Assembly: GCA_900618425.1 (NCBI GenBank)
Contig: UZAN01039853.1
Location: 264 to 64,263, forward strand
Origin: Echinostoma caproni
Lineage: Eukaryota > Platyhelminthes > Trematoda > Plagiorchiida > Echinostomatidae
Direction: 5' to 3'
Length of the DNA stretch: 64,000 nt
Below, one piece after another: positions 10,911 to 22,929 of this stretch; the stretch's first letter is position 1; every line of letters begins with the position of its first letter. The notes beneath the pieces were generated by a model that ran no database searches, was not told the origin of the DNA, and saw only the letters and a program-made list of their open reading frames with translations. A program made the translations under genes and the position numbers.

Positions 10911-12722
10911 AGCAGTTTTGGGATTTAACTCTCGTTTTTTCATTGTTATTATTATTTTTCCCTCGTTCTAACCTGTACATTCTTAACTGAAATTTAGGCG
11001 TCATTCCTGCGGAAGTTATTACAATACAGTGCAACAAAGGGCGCTATGATGCATTAAATGGAGGGAAATAACCTGATGGTATTAAGAGTTCTGCGACAAA
11101 ATCCCCTGATTATTCGAATTTAGTTGTTCGAAATGTTATATCCAATCGGATAGTTTGTCAAAGCCGTGTCGTCACAGGAGAAGTACCATTTGAAAAGCAA
11201 CAAAAAGTTTAAAGTAATTTACAAGGCGGTCTTTGCGTACTCTGTTGCTTTGAGGGGGAAGTATGGTGAGTTTCCCATGGTAGAAACCGTGGTTTTAAGT
11301 CACGGAATCTAACAACGAAAACGCAGCGAGACTTGGGACTCCCAAAGTTTGGTTTTGCTCGTGATCAGACGGTTGTCTTAGCTAATCCTACAAAGTAGAA
11401 GAAAATGAAGAATTCATGCCTGATATATTTTATGTTCGCGGCGAACAGTTAACGGTGTCACGTGATACAATGGACTACTTTTAACCGAAATTACTGGAAT
11501 TTTGCCGTAAATACTGTTCGCATGTGTGCCTATGGCGATATTTTCATTCACGTTGAAACAGTTTGATTTTGAAACCAGTTGGTAAAATGAAAAATACATG
11601 TGTTATTGTCTACGGTTTTTGAAACCAAGAAGTCAAAATAAAAAATGATATTACTTCTTGGTGAGGGGAAAGCGATCACTGCAATTTCTTGTGAATCTGA
11701 AAATTTACTGTCCGTTCATAGTATTGATTTGTAAAGCCCACCATGTAATAAAAATTCTTTCAACACGTGAATAACTTTTGCGGAATACTAACTTTGGTAG
11801 TCCGATATCAATGAACCTCTTCTATGGCAAGCTGAAAAATTGTTCAACCCAACTATTTTGCGGTGTTTTCCTCAAAACCAAAACAACGGTCGTGTTTGAG
11901 ATGGTAAATATGTCAGGCTAATGGAAAAATAAAAGAGTGCCGAACGTTCAGTAACTCCTGTTAACTTCGTCTCGAATACGCCATGCAAAGTTTTATGCTA
12001 CTTAAAAGTAGATGCCACTGACTACTACTAGATGCCGTTGTTCACGTTTTTCGGAATTCCTAGTGGTGTGATGGGAAGAAACTGGCTGGAGCAATGAATG
12101 ATCATTCACGTTTCAGTGACATCTTTAAGTCCCCATTTTGTCGGAGTATTACAGTGTATTAATCGAAAATTTCCCAATGGTTTTCAAGGACATTGCGTTC
12201 TCGATCTAACTAGAATGTTGTACAATAATCCATTTTGGAACAAATACTTGATGCCAGTCCAGTTGCATTTCGTAAATCATGCAAATCATTCTTGTTTGGA
12301 GAAAACTGTAACTGGTCAACCAAATAACTACCGATTGGTCACAAGTCTAACTGAATCACTTGTAGGCAACTATCGCCGTAAATGGTCAATCACGAACCCA
12401 GGATCACGTGAAGGATGACTGTCCCAGAAGACCTACTTCTATCCTCTCGGCTGCTTTTAGGCAAAATGATATATCACAAAAAGTGAATGTGGTGGTGATG
12501 ACTATTTGGTGAAATTCTCGGTACAATTGCATCATTTTGGTACTTCATTCAGTTGATGGTAACAGTCACATCGGTGAATTGGTTACTGCTTGTTATCAGA
12601 AAATTGTATTATTGTGTATTCAATAAAAGGAAGTAAAAATTAAACATTAAATGTATATGCAGAGACGGCGAATACATGTCATCACACGAGTCCGCAATGA
12701 CGGATCTCACAAATTGAAACAG
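10911..12722. other. intergenic, one unrecognised ORF and a SINE tail
   Basis: A 106-codon frame with an ATG at 12098 and a stop at 12418 (plus) has no similarity I recognise and no clear splice or poly(A) context, so I do not call it a gene. At about 12570-12640 the plus strand carries the TTCAATAAAAGGAAGTAAAA tail also found in the SINE at 1395-1577. Nothing else stands out. Confidence 0.4.
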
Positions 12723-12843
12723 TTACTGGACCAAATCTGTCGGCATGAGGAAGCATATCCCAATACCACCCCGAACTGTGCAAACAGAAGCTGATTGTTC
12801 ACATATTGAGTATGCCATGGCCCGACAATATTGACTTTGTTGA
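12723..12843 (-). CDS. possible third exon of the LDLa/serine protease-like gene
   Basis: A pyrimidine-rich acceptor (GTTTGATTTTCTGAACAACAG) precedes an open stretch that starts with one leftover base and runs 39 codons to TAA. One leftover base is exactly the phase needed after the exon ending at 14563. The peptide is cysteine-rich (QYCRAMAYSICEQ, SVCTVRGGIGICF) and would close the protein. It does not show the usual C-terminal helix of trypsin-like domains, so it may be an unrelated open stretch or belong to an alternative form. No poly(A) signal is obvious close downstream. Confidence 0.3.
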
Positions 12844-13436
12844 CTGTTGTTCAGAAAATCAAACGACAACTGCATGACCGTGTTATGTAATCTGCTTAGA
12901 TAAGTGAACTCAATTCTGTAGCTCCCTCCCCCACCCCGGTTTATTTTTATAAATCTTGACTTTTGTTGCCAACTTGTGATCATATATGAATGTGGAAGCT
13001 TGAGATTGAGTAGTCGAAAAGAATGCTTCGCTTCACTTGTCTTTTCAATGATCAATAGGGATATTCCAAGAAACACCACAGAAGGACAGAAAATGTGTTC
13101 CCGTGTCTTGAACAAAGTTGCACTGGGTGACCAATTTTCCCAGATAATTCATCTGAGTACGAAAATAAATTCACAGTAGGATGAAGCATTTCGGGGTATT
13201 TACAAGCTTGTCACATTATACATCTAACTAACGAAAGCACCAGGTTAAACGGTTGTACGAAAATGTCAGTTTGACGTGGATAAAGTAAGCTCTTTGACCG
13301 CATCAACAATAAATTGACGCCTAGAGCTATGCAAAAGGAGAATACGTTATAAGGCACGAAACCTAAGGCCATTTATACCTTCCAATTCCACAAAACTCTC
13401 AATATAAACCTTTAATTGTTATCATGGTGATGATAA

Positions 13437-13862
13437 TTCAACTTATCACACAAGCCTGTAGTTTGTGCTACATTAATTGGCTAAGTACAGTATAATTTAT
13501 GATAGATTCAATTCGTGTTGGCAAGGGGAGAACATAAGAATTTAGAAAGAGATCATTTGGTTGTAAGTGGTAAACTTGATGTGTGTGTTTGTATGTGTGG
13601 AAGGCGGATCAGGGAGAGTGGTTGCGCAGAAAGGGAGTTTATAAACGCAGGTTGCATCACCAGATTGTAAGTAGATTATCATGGAGAGCCCAGTATTCCT
13701 AAAACGTTTTCGGGTAGCTCGGACACCCACACAAACAACAAGCATACAATATCACAATCATTTTATCGGTTTTTCAACTCTGCTCTCTGTCGCGATTATC
13801 TCATCACCTGTTTAATCTATTGCAAATTGTACTGTATTTTGTCATGATATACAGTCACGCTG
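13437..13862. repeat. foldback/MITE-like element, diverged copy
   Basis: The left part (TTTGTGCTACATTAATTGGC, then TAAGTACAGTATAATTTATG) and the right part (ATCACCTGTTTAATCTATTG, then CAAATTGTACTGTATTTTG) match the two inverted arms of the element at 18783-19493 in the same order. The interior also aligns (CACCAGATTGTAAGTAG). It is more decayed and shorter. It lies between the second exon and possible third exon of the minus-strand protease-like gene. Confidence 0.5.
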
Positions 13863-14562
13863 TAAATTTCGTCTACTTTCATCCAGCACAGATGGGAATA
13901 TGGAACGTACTGTTGAACTATGAGATTTTTACTGCGAAAAGAAAATGACGTGCCCTACACAACGGTATCTGATTCCGATAAATGGGTCACCAGTAGACAG
14001 AATAAAAATTCTAATCGATTGATTCAAACACTAACTCTTGAAATTGGCTTATGAGCTTAGACGAATGTAATACATTTCACGTAACTACACTGAATCAGGT
14101 GGAACGGATGCATGTGCCAATTAAATAGGCCATTTACCGAGGCCTATCGATGATGCACGATCACGATCACCGTGACGTAATCAATTAACATCAGTTCATT
14201 AATCACAAATAATTCGCGCTGTTTTATGCGTCATTTTCGTTTTCAGACTTCTTAGAATAAAAATGATGTTAGTTAATTGTGGCAATTAGAAAATGAAGTT
14301 ATCATTTGAATGTGGTGACTGCATATTTCACCTCATCTCTTGGTGTAAAAAAAATTGCGAACTGTACGAGCTGCCCCAAATGCTTAGTCTCAAATATTAG
14401 ATAATGTGTTTCAGCTACTCATGAGTAGACACCTTACTAAACGTGTCAAAACGTTTATACTACTTTTCGAAGGTCTGTGGTTTATTTATTTTCGTCGAGC
14501 ACACGACAGCAGGACACCTCATGTTTTATAATGATTCGATTCAGAGGATTGGTAAGGTTAAC
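13863..14562. other. intron or downstream sequence with no recognised feature
   Basis: No exon, repeat or RNA gene is recognised here. A perfect 14-base palindrome CTACTCATGAGTAG lies at 14415-14428 and recurs at 44771-44784. Confidence 0.4.
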
Positions 14563-14982
14563 CGATAATTCCATAGTTTACGTTCCCCGTTGCTACACGG
14601 TTCTGTTGCTTGTACGTGTCCAAATAGGAGTGACCTGGGGTCCCGATCCGAGCTACATACGAGGAAACCTTCTGAGTTGAGCGCTCCGCACACATCTTGC
14701 GCCAGGCAGAAATTTATATTGCGTACCGGTTGATGAAGTAGTTTTTCCAAATCGGAAGCACATAATGCATCGTGTTTCAACGAGACCCATCTCACACGGA
14801 CCGAATCTGCAGTAGCAAATTGCCAGAAGAGTTGACACGTGTCGGTACTAGGCAGCTTAACCATGCGTTGTTCCTCCACTGCAGCTGTTTTGGTCCAAAT
14901 TGCTTCTGTATGGTTAAGTTGAAGTGGAATGATAGCCAGTGTGGACGTATCACCTGAAAGGGACTCGTCCATTGTGAAGTTG
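14563..14982 (-). CDS. exon 2, degenerate trypsin-like domain of LDLa protein
   Basis: An excellent acceptor (TTTCACAATCCTTTACGAACAG) opens a 420-nt exon that closes at a GTTAAC donor. It starts with one leftover base and ends with two. The start complements the two leftover bases at the end of the exon at 19564-21902. The peptide continues a trypsin-like fold: DTCQLFWQFATADSVRVRW where CW-TGWG is expected, then LCASDLEKLL, NFCLAQDVCGALNSEGFLVC where LCAG-DSCQGDSGGPLVC is expected, then LLFGHVQATEPC where LVGI-SWG-GC is expected. The GDSGGP motif is altered to LNSEGF, so proteolysis is unlikely. The domain reading is my alignment by eye. Confidence 0.65.
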
Positions 14983-15544
14983 CTGTTCGTAAAGGATTGT
15001 GAAAGAAGTAATGGAGATATCGATCACAATGGTAACCCGAACGACAAAATTATACTCTTTAAAATGAAGAAAAATGACCTAACTAAGTGGGTTGGAAATT
15101 AAGGTAGATATGTGGCAGTTGGAAATACACTATCAAAGTGCGTAAATTTTTCTATTTCCTATTGGACATTGTGAACGAAAACTAACAATGAATNATCGCT
15201 TCCTATCCCTTCTTGCCCCGCCCCCCGCCCCGGGAAAATCGGTAGAATGTTTCCTGGAAATAAGCGGCATTGTTGTATATGTTCAATGTTACAAATGCTG
15301 TTTATCGCTTAGTCTTCGGTCGAGGGGTAATATGTGGATACATCGAAATCATTTGCAAAGGGCTATGTAACTCAGAACAATATTTTCAACCGTCCACCCC
15401 ACACCATGGCTTACTCACCTCGGGACTAATGTCTGCAAATAGTGTATGGCACGACAGATGTGCCCCAGCTGCCTGAGATAATGCAGTGAAATGGTTTCAC
15501 CCAGCGGAAGACTATTTGAGCCCAACACAGTTCATTTGACTTCA

Positions 15545-16200
15545 TCGTTAATCACGCGTTGCGCACACCGTGTGCGGGCGATGTTTCGCCGGTGCCAGGA
15601 TGCCGCAGATTAGCGAACGTCAATCTAGCTTTGATTACAGGTTCAGAGATTTCCCCGCCCACATCTCCACCAGCCGTTATGCAACTTCCGAGTTGGAAAA
15701 ACCTTTCGACTACTTCTAGGGTGTCATTACCCAATGAAGGTGCAGGAACGGGTTCTTGTCAATCTTGAAACAACATTTTGCACTTTGAAGATGCGAAGGA
15801 AATGCCATGACTAGTCAAACGATTCAGTCAGTCTTCAACCGTCGGTGCTTTGTCACCGAGTTAGGCGATATCATCGGCCTACTCTAAGTCTATGACTCTA
15901 TCTTCGAGAAGAAGCTCCACGTCAGTGTTATTTAGGTTAAGTAGTGCCTTTTTGCCAAACATCATTTATGGTACGATTGAGGATGAAAGAAATGATGTCG
16001 CACCCCACTGGTGATAGGAAATGAGGGTGAAAGTTTACCTTAGGACCTAATCTTTCCCGAGGCCTGGTGGTAGAGTGCTTTTGGAAACAAGAGATACTTC
16101 TAGAGTATCTCGTATCTCAGGAAACCGTTCAATAGTGCAGTGCGGGTGATGGAGTCGGAGACGAATATGATGTCCAAAAACATGATAATAATTTGTCGCT
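15545..16200 (-). mobile_element. RTE-like LINE reverse transcriptase fragment
   Basis: On the minus strand and across frameshifts the order is FLDIIFVSDSI (motif A, degenerate), LSPSFPITSGVR (start of motif B), LLLEDRVIDLE then a stop then ADDIA (motif C region), FASSKCKMLFQD, QEPVPAP, GNDTLEVVERFFQLGSCITA and ARLTFANLRH. It breaks off before the HRCL block. Multiple stops make it a relic. It lies within the large intron of the protease-like gene, in the same orientation. Confidence 0.75.
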
Positions 16201-16377
16201 TATATGTACGGTGGTGCTCTATCAATGTAAATGGATGTGTATCAAAAATGTTCGCAGATTTTCAACCATCATTTCAATAAATACACCAGTTTTACTTGTC
16301 TACAAGTGAAGGTTATATATATAATTAGTGCAAATTACTATACACATAACAAGTACAGACTTCCTAAATAACCACTG

Positions 16378-16379
16378 CG

Positions 16380-16417
<38 letters not shown>

Positions 16418-16460
16418 GATCAACATCATCATCATTATCATCATCATCTTCATCAACATC
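16378..16460. repeat. (ATT)n and (CAT)n compound microsatellite
   Basis: A run of ATT repeats (about 16378-16417) passes directly into CAT/ATC-type repeats up to about 16460. Read directly. Confidence 0.95.
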
Positions 16461-17230
16461 CGTGAAGCAATTGGATGATACTGCTCACTCAAAATGCAAT
16501 TGTAAACAAAAGGTCAAACATCTATCTGTTACATGGGACCCATTGACTATTGATAGATGCATTTACGACTCACCGACCTTGTTTTCATGCATGGGTGACT
16601 GATATTCGAGAACACCTGTTCTCCTTCTGATATAGACCAATGCATGCGCTCAATACAAATCGATGAGATCTGATTAGAATAAAACTGTTTGTTCTATATT
16701 TGATTCCCAGTGGAATTCACCAGAGAATTATTGTAACAACTTATGCTAAAATGATCCATTCGCCTGCAACTGCCATACTCCGGAAAGTCAGATGAGCACC
16801 GCTTATATTGATAATCGGTTTGTTTTAGCTACAGATCCCCGTTTTAGGTGATGTTCGGGTAACCACCTCTCTCCGACCGGTTCCCCACTTCACACACCCA
16901 TTTATTGTATTCTGAATCCACCATCATTCCTTAGGCCGCTTCTTTTCATACGTTTTCTCCTAAGGTTTGCCCAATCGCAAATTTCCAATCTCTTTCTCTG
17001 TCCTCTGTAACAATGCATACACCGTTATCTATCTGTCTACAGCATTCTAAGATTGTGTTTGAAATTGATCTCAAAGATACTAGGCATCGTGCATACTTTT
17101 ATTGATTTGGACAGGAAAGAAAACAGTACGAGTTGTAAACATAGACTCACCGGTTCTTCACTGATCAAGATCAGCATTCCGACCGAGATATTTATTGCAC
17201 ACAGCTTTGTCAACATGCTGGTATAGATGA

Positions 17231-17255
17231 TCACACACACACACACACACACACA
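17231..17255. repeat. (CA)n microsatellite
   Basis: Clean CA dinucleotide tract. The overlapping minus-strand open frame beginning with M-C-V repeats is an artefact of it. Confidence 0.9.
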
Positions 17256-17442
17256 ACTTAGTCAAATTGCAACCAGTGCCTACTACTTGTGAAAACTATA
17301 TGGGCTAATCCAAGCATCATACTGCAGGTATCGATCGAATTCGCGCTACATGACGTCAATTGGGGAATCCACTTCCGTTTCCAGTTTTATACTTGTCTAT
17401 CAATATCCATGAGTGAAGAGCCTTTGTTCTGCAACTTATTTT

Positions 17443-18010
17443 CTACTTCAATGACTGAATTTGCGCTGCTTTGAGTGTCACCACAAAAGATTTGTGGTTG
17501 TGCGAAAGTGACAGCTCAGCCTCTGAAAGCATCAATATAGTCGGGGGTGGGTGTCTAAGGTTGCAGCGGGTCACCCTTCCTTTGCACCTCACGAAATGCT
17601 CCCATACGACCAAGTGTCTCAAATAGCCTCTGCTGAGAAAGCCATACTCGTTGCCTTCTCCTGGCGGAGGTATTTTGCACGAAAGTGAGAGGACGAAGAG
17701 CCGACATCCGGGAATATAACCCGGTTGGTGGACCACTGGTGGTTGACCTAGGGGACTTGGCCAAATACCCTGATTCCAAACCAACCATGAGGAGGCTTAC
17801 GAACCACACACGCAACTTCCTGATTGTGACAGTGTTTACCAGCTCGATTGGGAATCGAGGTGTGTTGTGCTTGTTGGACGTTTGACCCTGTCCAAAGGAC
17901 GAATGATCCGATGAGCTGAACACCGACCCTCAGTGGATGGTGGTTTTCACACACCGTTCCGCTGCTTTGAGGGTCGGACTTTGGCTAGTCTAAGGTTCCG
18001 GTTGTGAATT
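17443..18010 (-). repeat. probable dispersed repeat with overlapping open frames, unrecognised
   Basis: Three overlapping minus-strand frames of 68 to 122 codons cover the same stretch. One reads GLESGYLAKSPRSTTSGPPT then RRRQRVWLSQQRLFETLGRM. The style is that of an old LINE leader or other dispersed repeat rather than a single host exon, and no splice sites bracket it. I cannot name the family. Confidence 0.3.
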
Positions 18011-18782
18011 GCTCAAGAGAATTCACCTGCCTTGGCCTGGGCAACCCGATAGCATACCGCTCAAATGCAAAGCATGGAACCTTTTTAAAAAATAAAGCTT
18101 ATTGTAACATGATTTGCTTGGCACAAAGTCTTGGTGAAGAGCTTATTCGCGAGGCGCATAAATCATTCAATTATCCTCTAAAATTTGGTGCATAACTGTG
18201 ATGGAAAAACGTTTTCGTGTGTTGGAAACAGGGATAAGGTAACTACTTCGAAAGTGGTCACCAATCGCCAGGGTGTGGCGTGTATTGGAGGAAACTGAAA
18301 AATGTTATTTGACGGTCAACTTGGTGAACTCAATGAAAAAAAACAACTGACCTCAGTGCACAGAAATAAAGAAGCGTTCAAAATACAATGCGCGGTGGGG
18401 GGTGGGAACACATCTGAGGGAAGTTAGGGTGTCGCACGAGTTCAATCAATACGTGTATAGGTTAATAGGCAATACAGCTTTCGTCTCAGGCTGTTGACTG
18501 TGTCCACGGGGTAGCTCAGAAATGGCTAGTTCAAATCCCATCCCGAGGAATCGCAGTTTATTTGGAGAATCCGGCACCGTTGATGTCGAGGCACAGCTGG
18601 TGATGCGCACGACCTGTCTATCTGTACAGTGCTGTGTATGTTCGTGACATGGTGATTATGATTTTATTGTCATGAGTAGGTTCGAGCGCATGGATTGCGC
18701 TCACAATGACCCGAAGTGACATACGGTATGAGCATCGAGTGCACGATACAAGAGAAACAACACCAACTAGTGTTTATGAGAA

Positions 18783-19493
18783 CACAAAATAGCAAACAAG
18801 CTCGTTTTCGGTGCTACCTCAACTGGCTAAATGCAGTACAATTTACAACAGATTAAAACAGGTGGGGAAAGGAGACAAATATCTGCGAAGGAAATCAGAG
18901 TTTAAGGAGAAATGACGGACTTGTGATGATTGATGTTCGTGAGCTTGTATGTCTGTGTGCTTGCGTGGAAAGTGAGACAGTGTTTGTGAATGGATGGGTA
19001 GGTGAATGAGTGGTCGATCATAAACGAAGGTTACGTCACCAGATTGTTCGTGGTTGGCCATGGTAAGACCAATGTTCTTACAAACTGTTTCTGGGCTCAC
19101 AAGGGAGGGGGGGGGTTGTGGAGACGGATGGCAATCGCCTAGGCAGTTGGCAAAATTCTGAACATGACCTCTTTGGATAATCTGCCCTTGACCGTGTAGA
19201 GAAGACGGAAGGCTCAAGCCATCCACTAACAATCTGGTGACGTTACCTCCGTTTATGATCAACCACTCATTCACCTACCCACATATTCACAAGCCCTCTC
19301 ATTCCCCCCCCCCAACACACACGTACGCACTCACACCTCCTCAATTATCACATGTCCATCATTCTCTCATTAACCTTCTGATTTCCATCGCAGATATTTG
19401 TCTCCTTTCCCCACCTGTTTTAATCTGTTATAAATTGTGCTGTATTTAGCAATTTGAGGTAGCACCGAAAACGAGCTTGTTTGCTATTTTGTT
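18783..19493. repeat. foldback/MITE-like element with about 230-base inverted arms
   Basis: The left arm (from AAATAGCAAACAAGCTCG, GGTGCTACCTCAACTGGC, AACAGGTGGGGAAAGGAGAC, through GGTGAATGAGTGG and TCACCAGATTGTTCGTGG) is found again inverted at the right end up to 19493 with few differences. The whole is about 710 bases with no coding capacity, a classic non-autonomous foldback structure. Relatives lie at 13437-13862 and 63205-63650. It lies in the large intron just downstream of the exon donor at 19563. Confidence 0.8.
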
Positions 19494-19563
19494 TTCATGA
19501 TTACTCAAACGGGAATAATTTCGTAAATAGTGTTTGAATTAAAATAACAAAATAATCACTAAC

Positions 19564-21902
19564 CTTATCGGCTCGTTTAAGAGAGTCAATCGCACATTGA
19601 AATCCTGGTTGGTTGAGTTGTTCAGGCAAGTTCGGTTGACCAAAAGTCTTGTGTTATCGATCAGTATACCTGGACATAATGGGACCTTACCACTAAAGAC
19701 CGTGGCCAACCGGTTAACAAGCCACTGATCATGTGAATCTGGCTCAGGCAGTTCAGAGGCGGTCACCTGAGCATCCCATATATGGCTAGTGTCAACTTGA
19801 ACGGAACTGGAACTAATAGGTTTATTGCTGAACAGTGATTCGACACCTTTGCATATTGCCCACTCCGTACAGCTTCCGGTTTGATTGTCTGAATAAATCG
19901 GTGGTTTCCATCGGACAGTCAAGTTGTCGTGTCTTATAATGTCAAGCGGTACAGTTGGAACGGTTTGAAGTGTTTCACTGGTTACGGTTTCAGAGATGAA
20001 TGACAGGGCATCCGTTTGCGTTCGCTCCAGCTCCGGTTCAACCGTAACCTTAGCGGCCACATTGTACGTGGCTGGTTGGGACGGAATCCAACTGCTAGAT
20101 GATGTTGTTGCAGTAGTAGTTGTAGTAGTAGAAGCAGTAGTAGTTGAACTAGCAATGGTGGTTGTCGTTTTTGTTGAATTTTTCATTATTTCTTCCGTAG
20201 AGTATGAGACATATTGATCCGAAGCCGTCGATTGTTTGGTATCGACGATTTCGGTAGCATTGCTGCTTTCTGTAAAAGTCCACTGTTCGGTCACCAATGC
20301 AGATGTCACTTCAGGAACCCAGGGTGAGTTTGTGTGTGCTTCTACGGCTGCATCGTTCACTGTGAGATTTGGAGAGAATCCAGTAGTAGAGATAATAGAT
20401 TCTTGGGTAGCATATGTAACTGGTAGCTCTGTAATAGCCGCCTGTTGTGTGGTATCAGCCCAAGTGTCTGTTGAGCTTTGTGTTGTATATTGTATAGGGA
20501 TAAGAGTTGTCCTCGGGTCTGCTGAAACGATGCTCGAAGGTGATGTTAACTCTGTGACAGAAGGACTTAATTCATCGATAGAACCCCCTGTTGCATGTTT
20601 TTCTTCTGTTATGTTTTTGTCGATCACTATTGTATCTGTCTTTAGTGGAGCTTCGGCTTCATTCGGTACTGTCTTATTTCGGTCTGGTACTGCTTGCAGA
20701 TGCTCTCGGTTGTTGTCTTTTATCATTGAGAAAATGGTACGTGCTCGCCACTGACAAGCCCGATCAGATTCATCCATTCCTCTAGAACAATCGAGGCGGC
20801 CGTCGCAAACCAATGGCATAGGTAAACATATGTCATCCTCTGGACATGGGTATTCCAGTGTCGGACATGAAGTATTGTTGCTTTCTAGAGAACCCGTCAT
20901 TGTAACACATTGTGCATCTGTCTCGTCGTCTCCCAGTGGACAGTCAAACAGACCGTCACAAATCGACGCAGTGGGGATGCAGACTGTTGGTCTGGTTGTT
21001 GAATGCTCCACGGGGGCACAATGATATGTATTCTGTCCGCATGAATCAGGGTCCTCCGAGGACAGCAATCCCAATCGGGAAGAAAGTCTATAGAGATGTT
21101 CTCTGGTTGAAGGGTGGAGATGCGGCACACATACCAAATCGGATTCATCCTCTCTTGTTGGACAGTCGCCTCTTCCGTCACAGAGTTGTGACTTAAATAA
21201 ACATTGTGTCTGGATGATTTGACCATGCGCGGTTGGCAGACAAGGAACTTGTCCAAGCCATTCTGATCCTGTCCATGCCGTTGATAAACAAGCAGAACTG
21301 TGCACAGCTGCACGCTCAATCGTGTGCTTTGCAATGGTTGTGACACATCCGTACCTGATGCTCAATTGGATAGGGCTATCCAGAATGGTCATACTGTCAC
21401 CATTTGCCGTGTGCTCAATTAGCACTCGAACAGCGGATGCGGCTATGTTAAGTTCAACACGTTGGATATCATTAGAAAACACTACTCGATCGGGGTCCTC
21501 GAGGGTTGACGCAGCCATGACAATCAGTTTTATTCTCGGTTTTGTCGGTACGCGGAACTGATCAATCACCAATTGAATCAAGCTGGCTCTTCCCGAATCG
21601 GACTGGTCGGGATAGTGAATGCTCACATTTCTGCCAAAGATAACCATTCTAACATTGGACGATTCACCGAAATTTAACTGATGTAGACCATCCATTGAAA
21701 ATTTGGGAACAATGAGCCACTGTTTGATTATGTGCTTTTGTAGATGTATCACAGTTTCGGCATATTTGATAGTTCCATGACATGATGAATAACGCACTTC
21801 GTCTGTTTTAATATTTGGGACGAATTTCACAGAATAAGTGATAACTGGCGGGTATAGTACCCCAATCAGAAACCACATGGACAATTGTCTGAACATAAAC
21901 AT
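19564..21902 (-). CDS. exon 1: secreted LDL-receptor class A / Ser-Thr-rich / trypsin-like protein
   Basis: ATG at 21902 opens a signal peptide (hydrophobic residues 8-23). Residues 30-200 form an extracellular region I cannot name. Three LDLa repeats follow at about 221-258, 288-332 and 346-383, each with the calcium box (CDGRGDCPTREDESD, CDGLFDCPLGDDETD, CDGRLDCSRGMDESD). Residues 400-640 are Ser/Thr-rich with many N-glycosylation sites and a run of threonines, like a mucin stalk. From about 725 a trypsin-like domain starts (QWLVNRLATVFSG, LCPGILIDNTRLLVNRTC); the histidine expected in AAHC is threonine here. The exon ends after residue 779 at donor AAG/GTTAGT; the few codons beyond are intronic. 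Likely an inactive, LDLa-bearing protease homologue, secreted or on the surface. Confidence 0.8.
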
Positions 21903-22584
21903 TTCACAGCGAACTTTTTGAGCTGCCAGTAATCCGACAGGGTTTAATTTAACGGGTTTGAAATCTGTATTTTATTTGACTGGTTAGCTCCTTCAATTGA
22001 TTGGAAACACATGCTACTACGAATAGTTGATTGATTGACTAATTTATTGATCGGTTGTCAAAACTCGATCTTTTCGATAGTGAACAGACATACAAATATG
22101 ACGAACTTAAGCATCCGGTTTTCGTTGGCAGAAATGATAAAACTAGCGAAAATAGGAAACTTGAACCTACCTAATGTGGAATATTTTCCAGTTTATTTCG
22201 ATGTTTTTTTCTTCCAAGGCTCATTGTTTATTGGGCCCATGTGTTTTGTCTAGTTGTTTACGGGTGACTGATGTGAAGGCTGGGTTAACACTGGCTACGC
22301 GCATCGGTACCATTATCGACAGGGTTCACAGTCCGTTTGGAGTTTATATCCTCTGATAAAACTTCGTTTTGACTGGAATTTCTATCTCAGAAAACTTGAC
22401 TCCTCTCGAGATTTCTGTCTCGTGGTCAGGTAATTCTTGAGGCTGTCATTTACCAAATTGTGATCGGTGTCACTGTCGTTTTATGCTACTGCACTGTGAT
22501 ACGCCCTAAAGTTCTCGACCGATGAAGTATAGGGATAACCTATCACAATGTATCACAATGCAGGTTAGCACATACTGACCTGCT
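21903..22584. promoter_or_regulatory. upstream region of the LDLa/protease-like gene
   Basis: This lies directly 5' of the minus-strand ATG at 21902. A possible acceptor (GGATTACTGGCAG) lies about 20 bases above the ATG and could mark a 5' UTR intron or a trans-splice site. No TATA element is convincing. Confidence 0.25.
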
Positions 22585-22925
22585 GTCATTGGAATATCAA
22601 CTATGTAAGTGCTTTTCGGTGTTGGAATCGGAGAACCGGTTAGAGTTTGCAAACGTTGACCGAACACTCCACACGGTCGTATATATCTCCGCTACCGAAT
22701 TTCCCCAATATATGTAGCGTGTGCTTATCTGTGGGATCCAGATGGGTGTTCCAGTCACCTGCATTCAATTCAATTTTGCATCTGGGATTTTGATGGACTG
22801 AATTCTGAATCAAGTTGTAAAATTCATTTTTGATGTCGTGATCAGTATGTAGGGTTTGGAACTAGGCTGCAATTACCGTAACAATAAACGGTGTACCTGA
22901 AACCAGGCTACGTCGATATTTGATG
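22585..22925 (-). mobile_element. LINE endonuclease domain fragment (RTE/BovB-like)
   Basis: The minus frame reads TPFIVTVIAA, a stop, DHDIKNEFYNLIQNSV, IELNAGDWNTHLDP (expected GDFNA-G), a HILGKFGSGD block, and SVNVCKL followed after a stop by RFSDSNTEKHL. This follows the spacing of the endonuclease in RTE/BovB-type LINEs: Y-P, then KDEFY-L, then GD-NA, then G-RL-, then L--TNT-F-H. Stops make it a relic. The subfamily differs from the RTE copies elsewhere in the window. Confidence 0.5.
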
Positions 22926-22929
22926 AGTT

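Larger units (their letters stand above)
14983..19563 (-). other. intron of the LDLa/protease-like gene
   Basis: GTTAGT donor at 19563 and pyrimidine-rich AG acceptor at 14983. The phases on both sides agree (2 + 1 bases). The 4.6-kb intron carries a foldback element, an RTE relic, microsatellites and an unrecognised repeat-like stretch, which is typical of an expanded flatworm intron. A single N lies at 15194. Confidence 0.6.
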
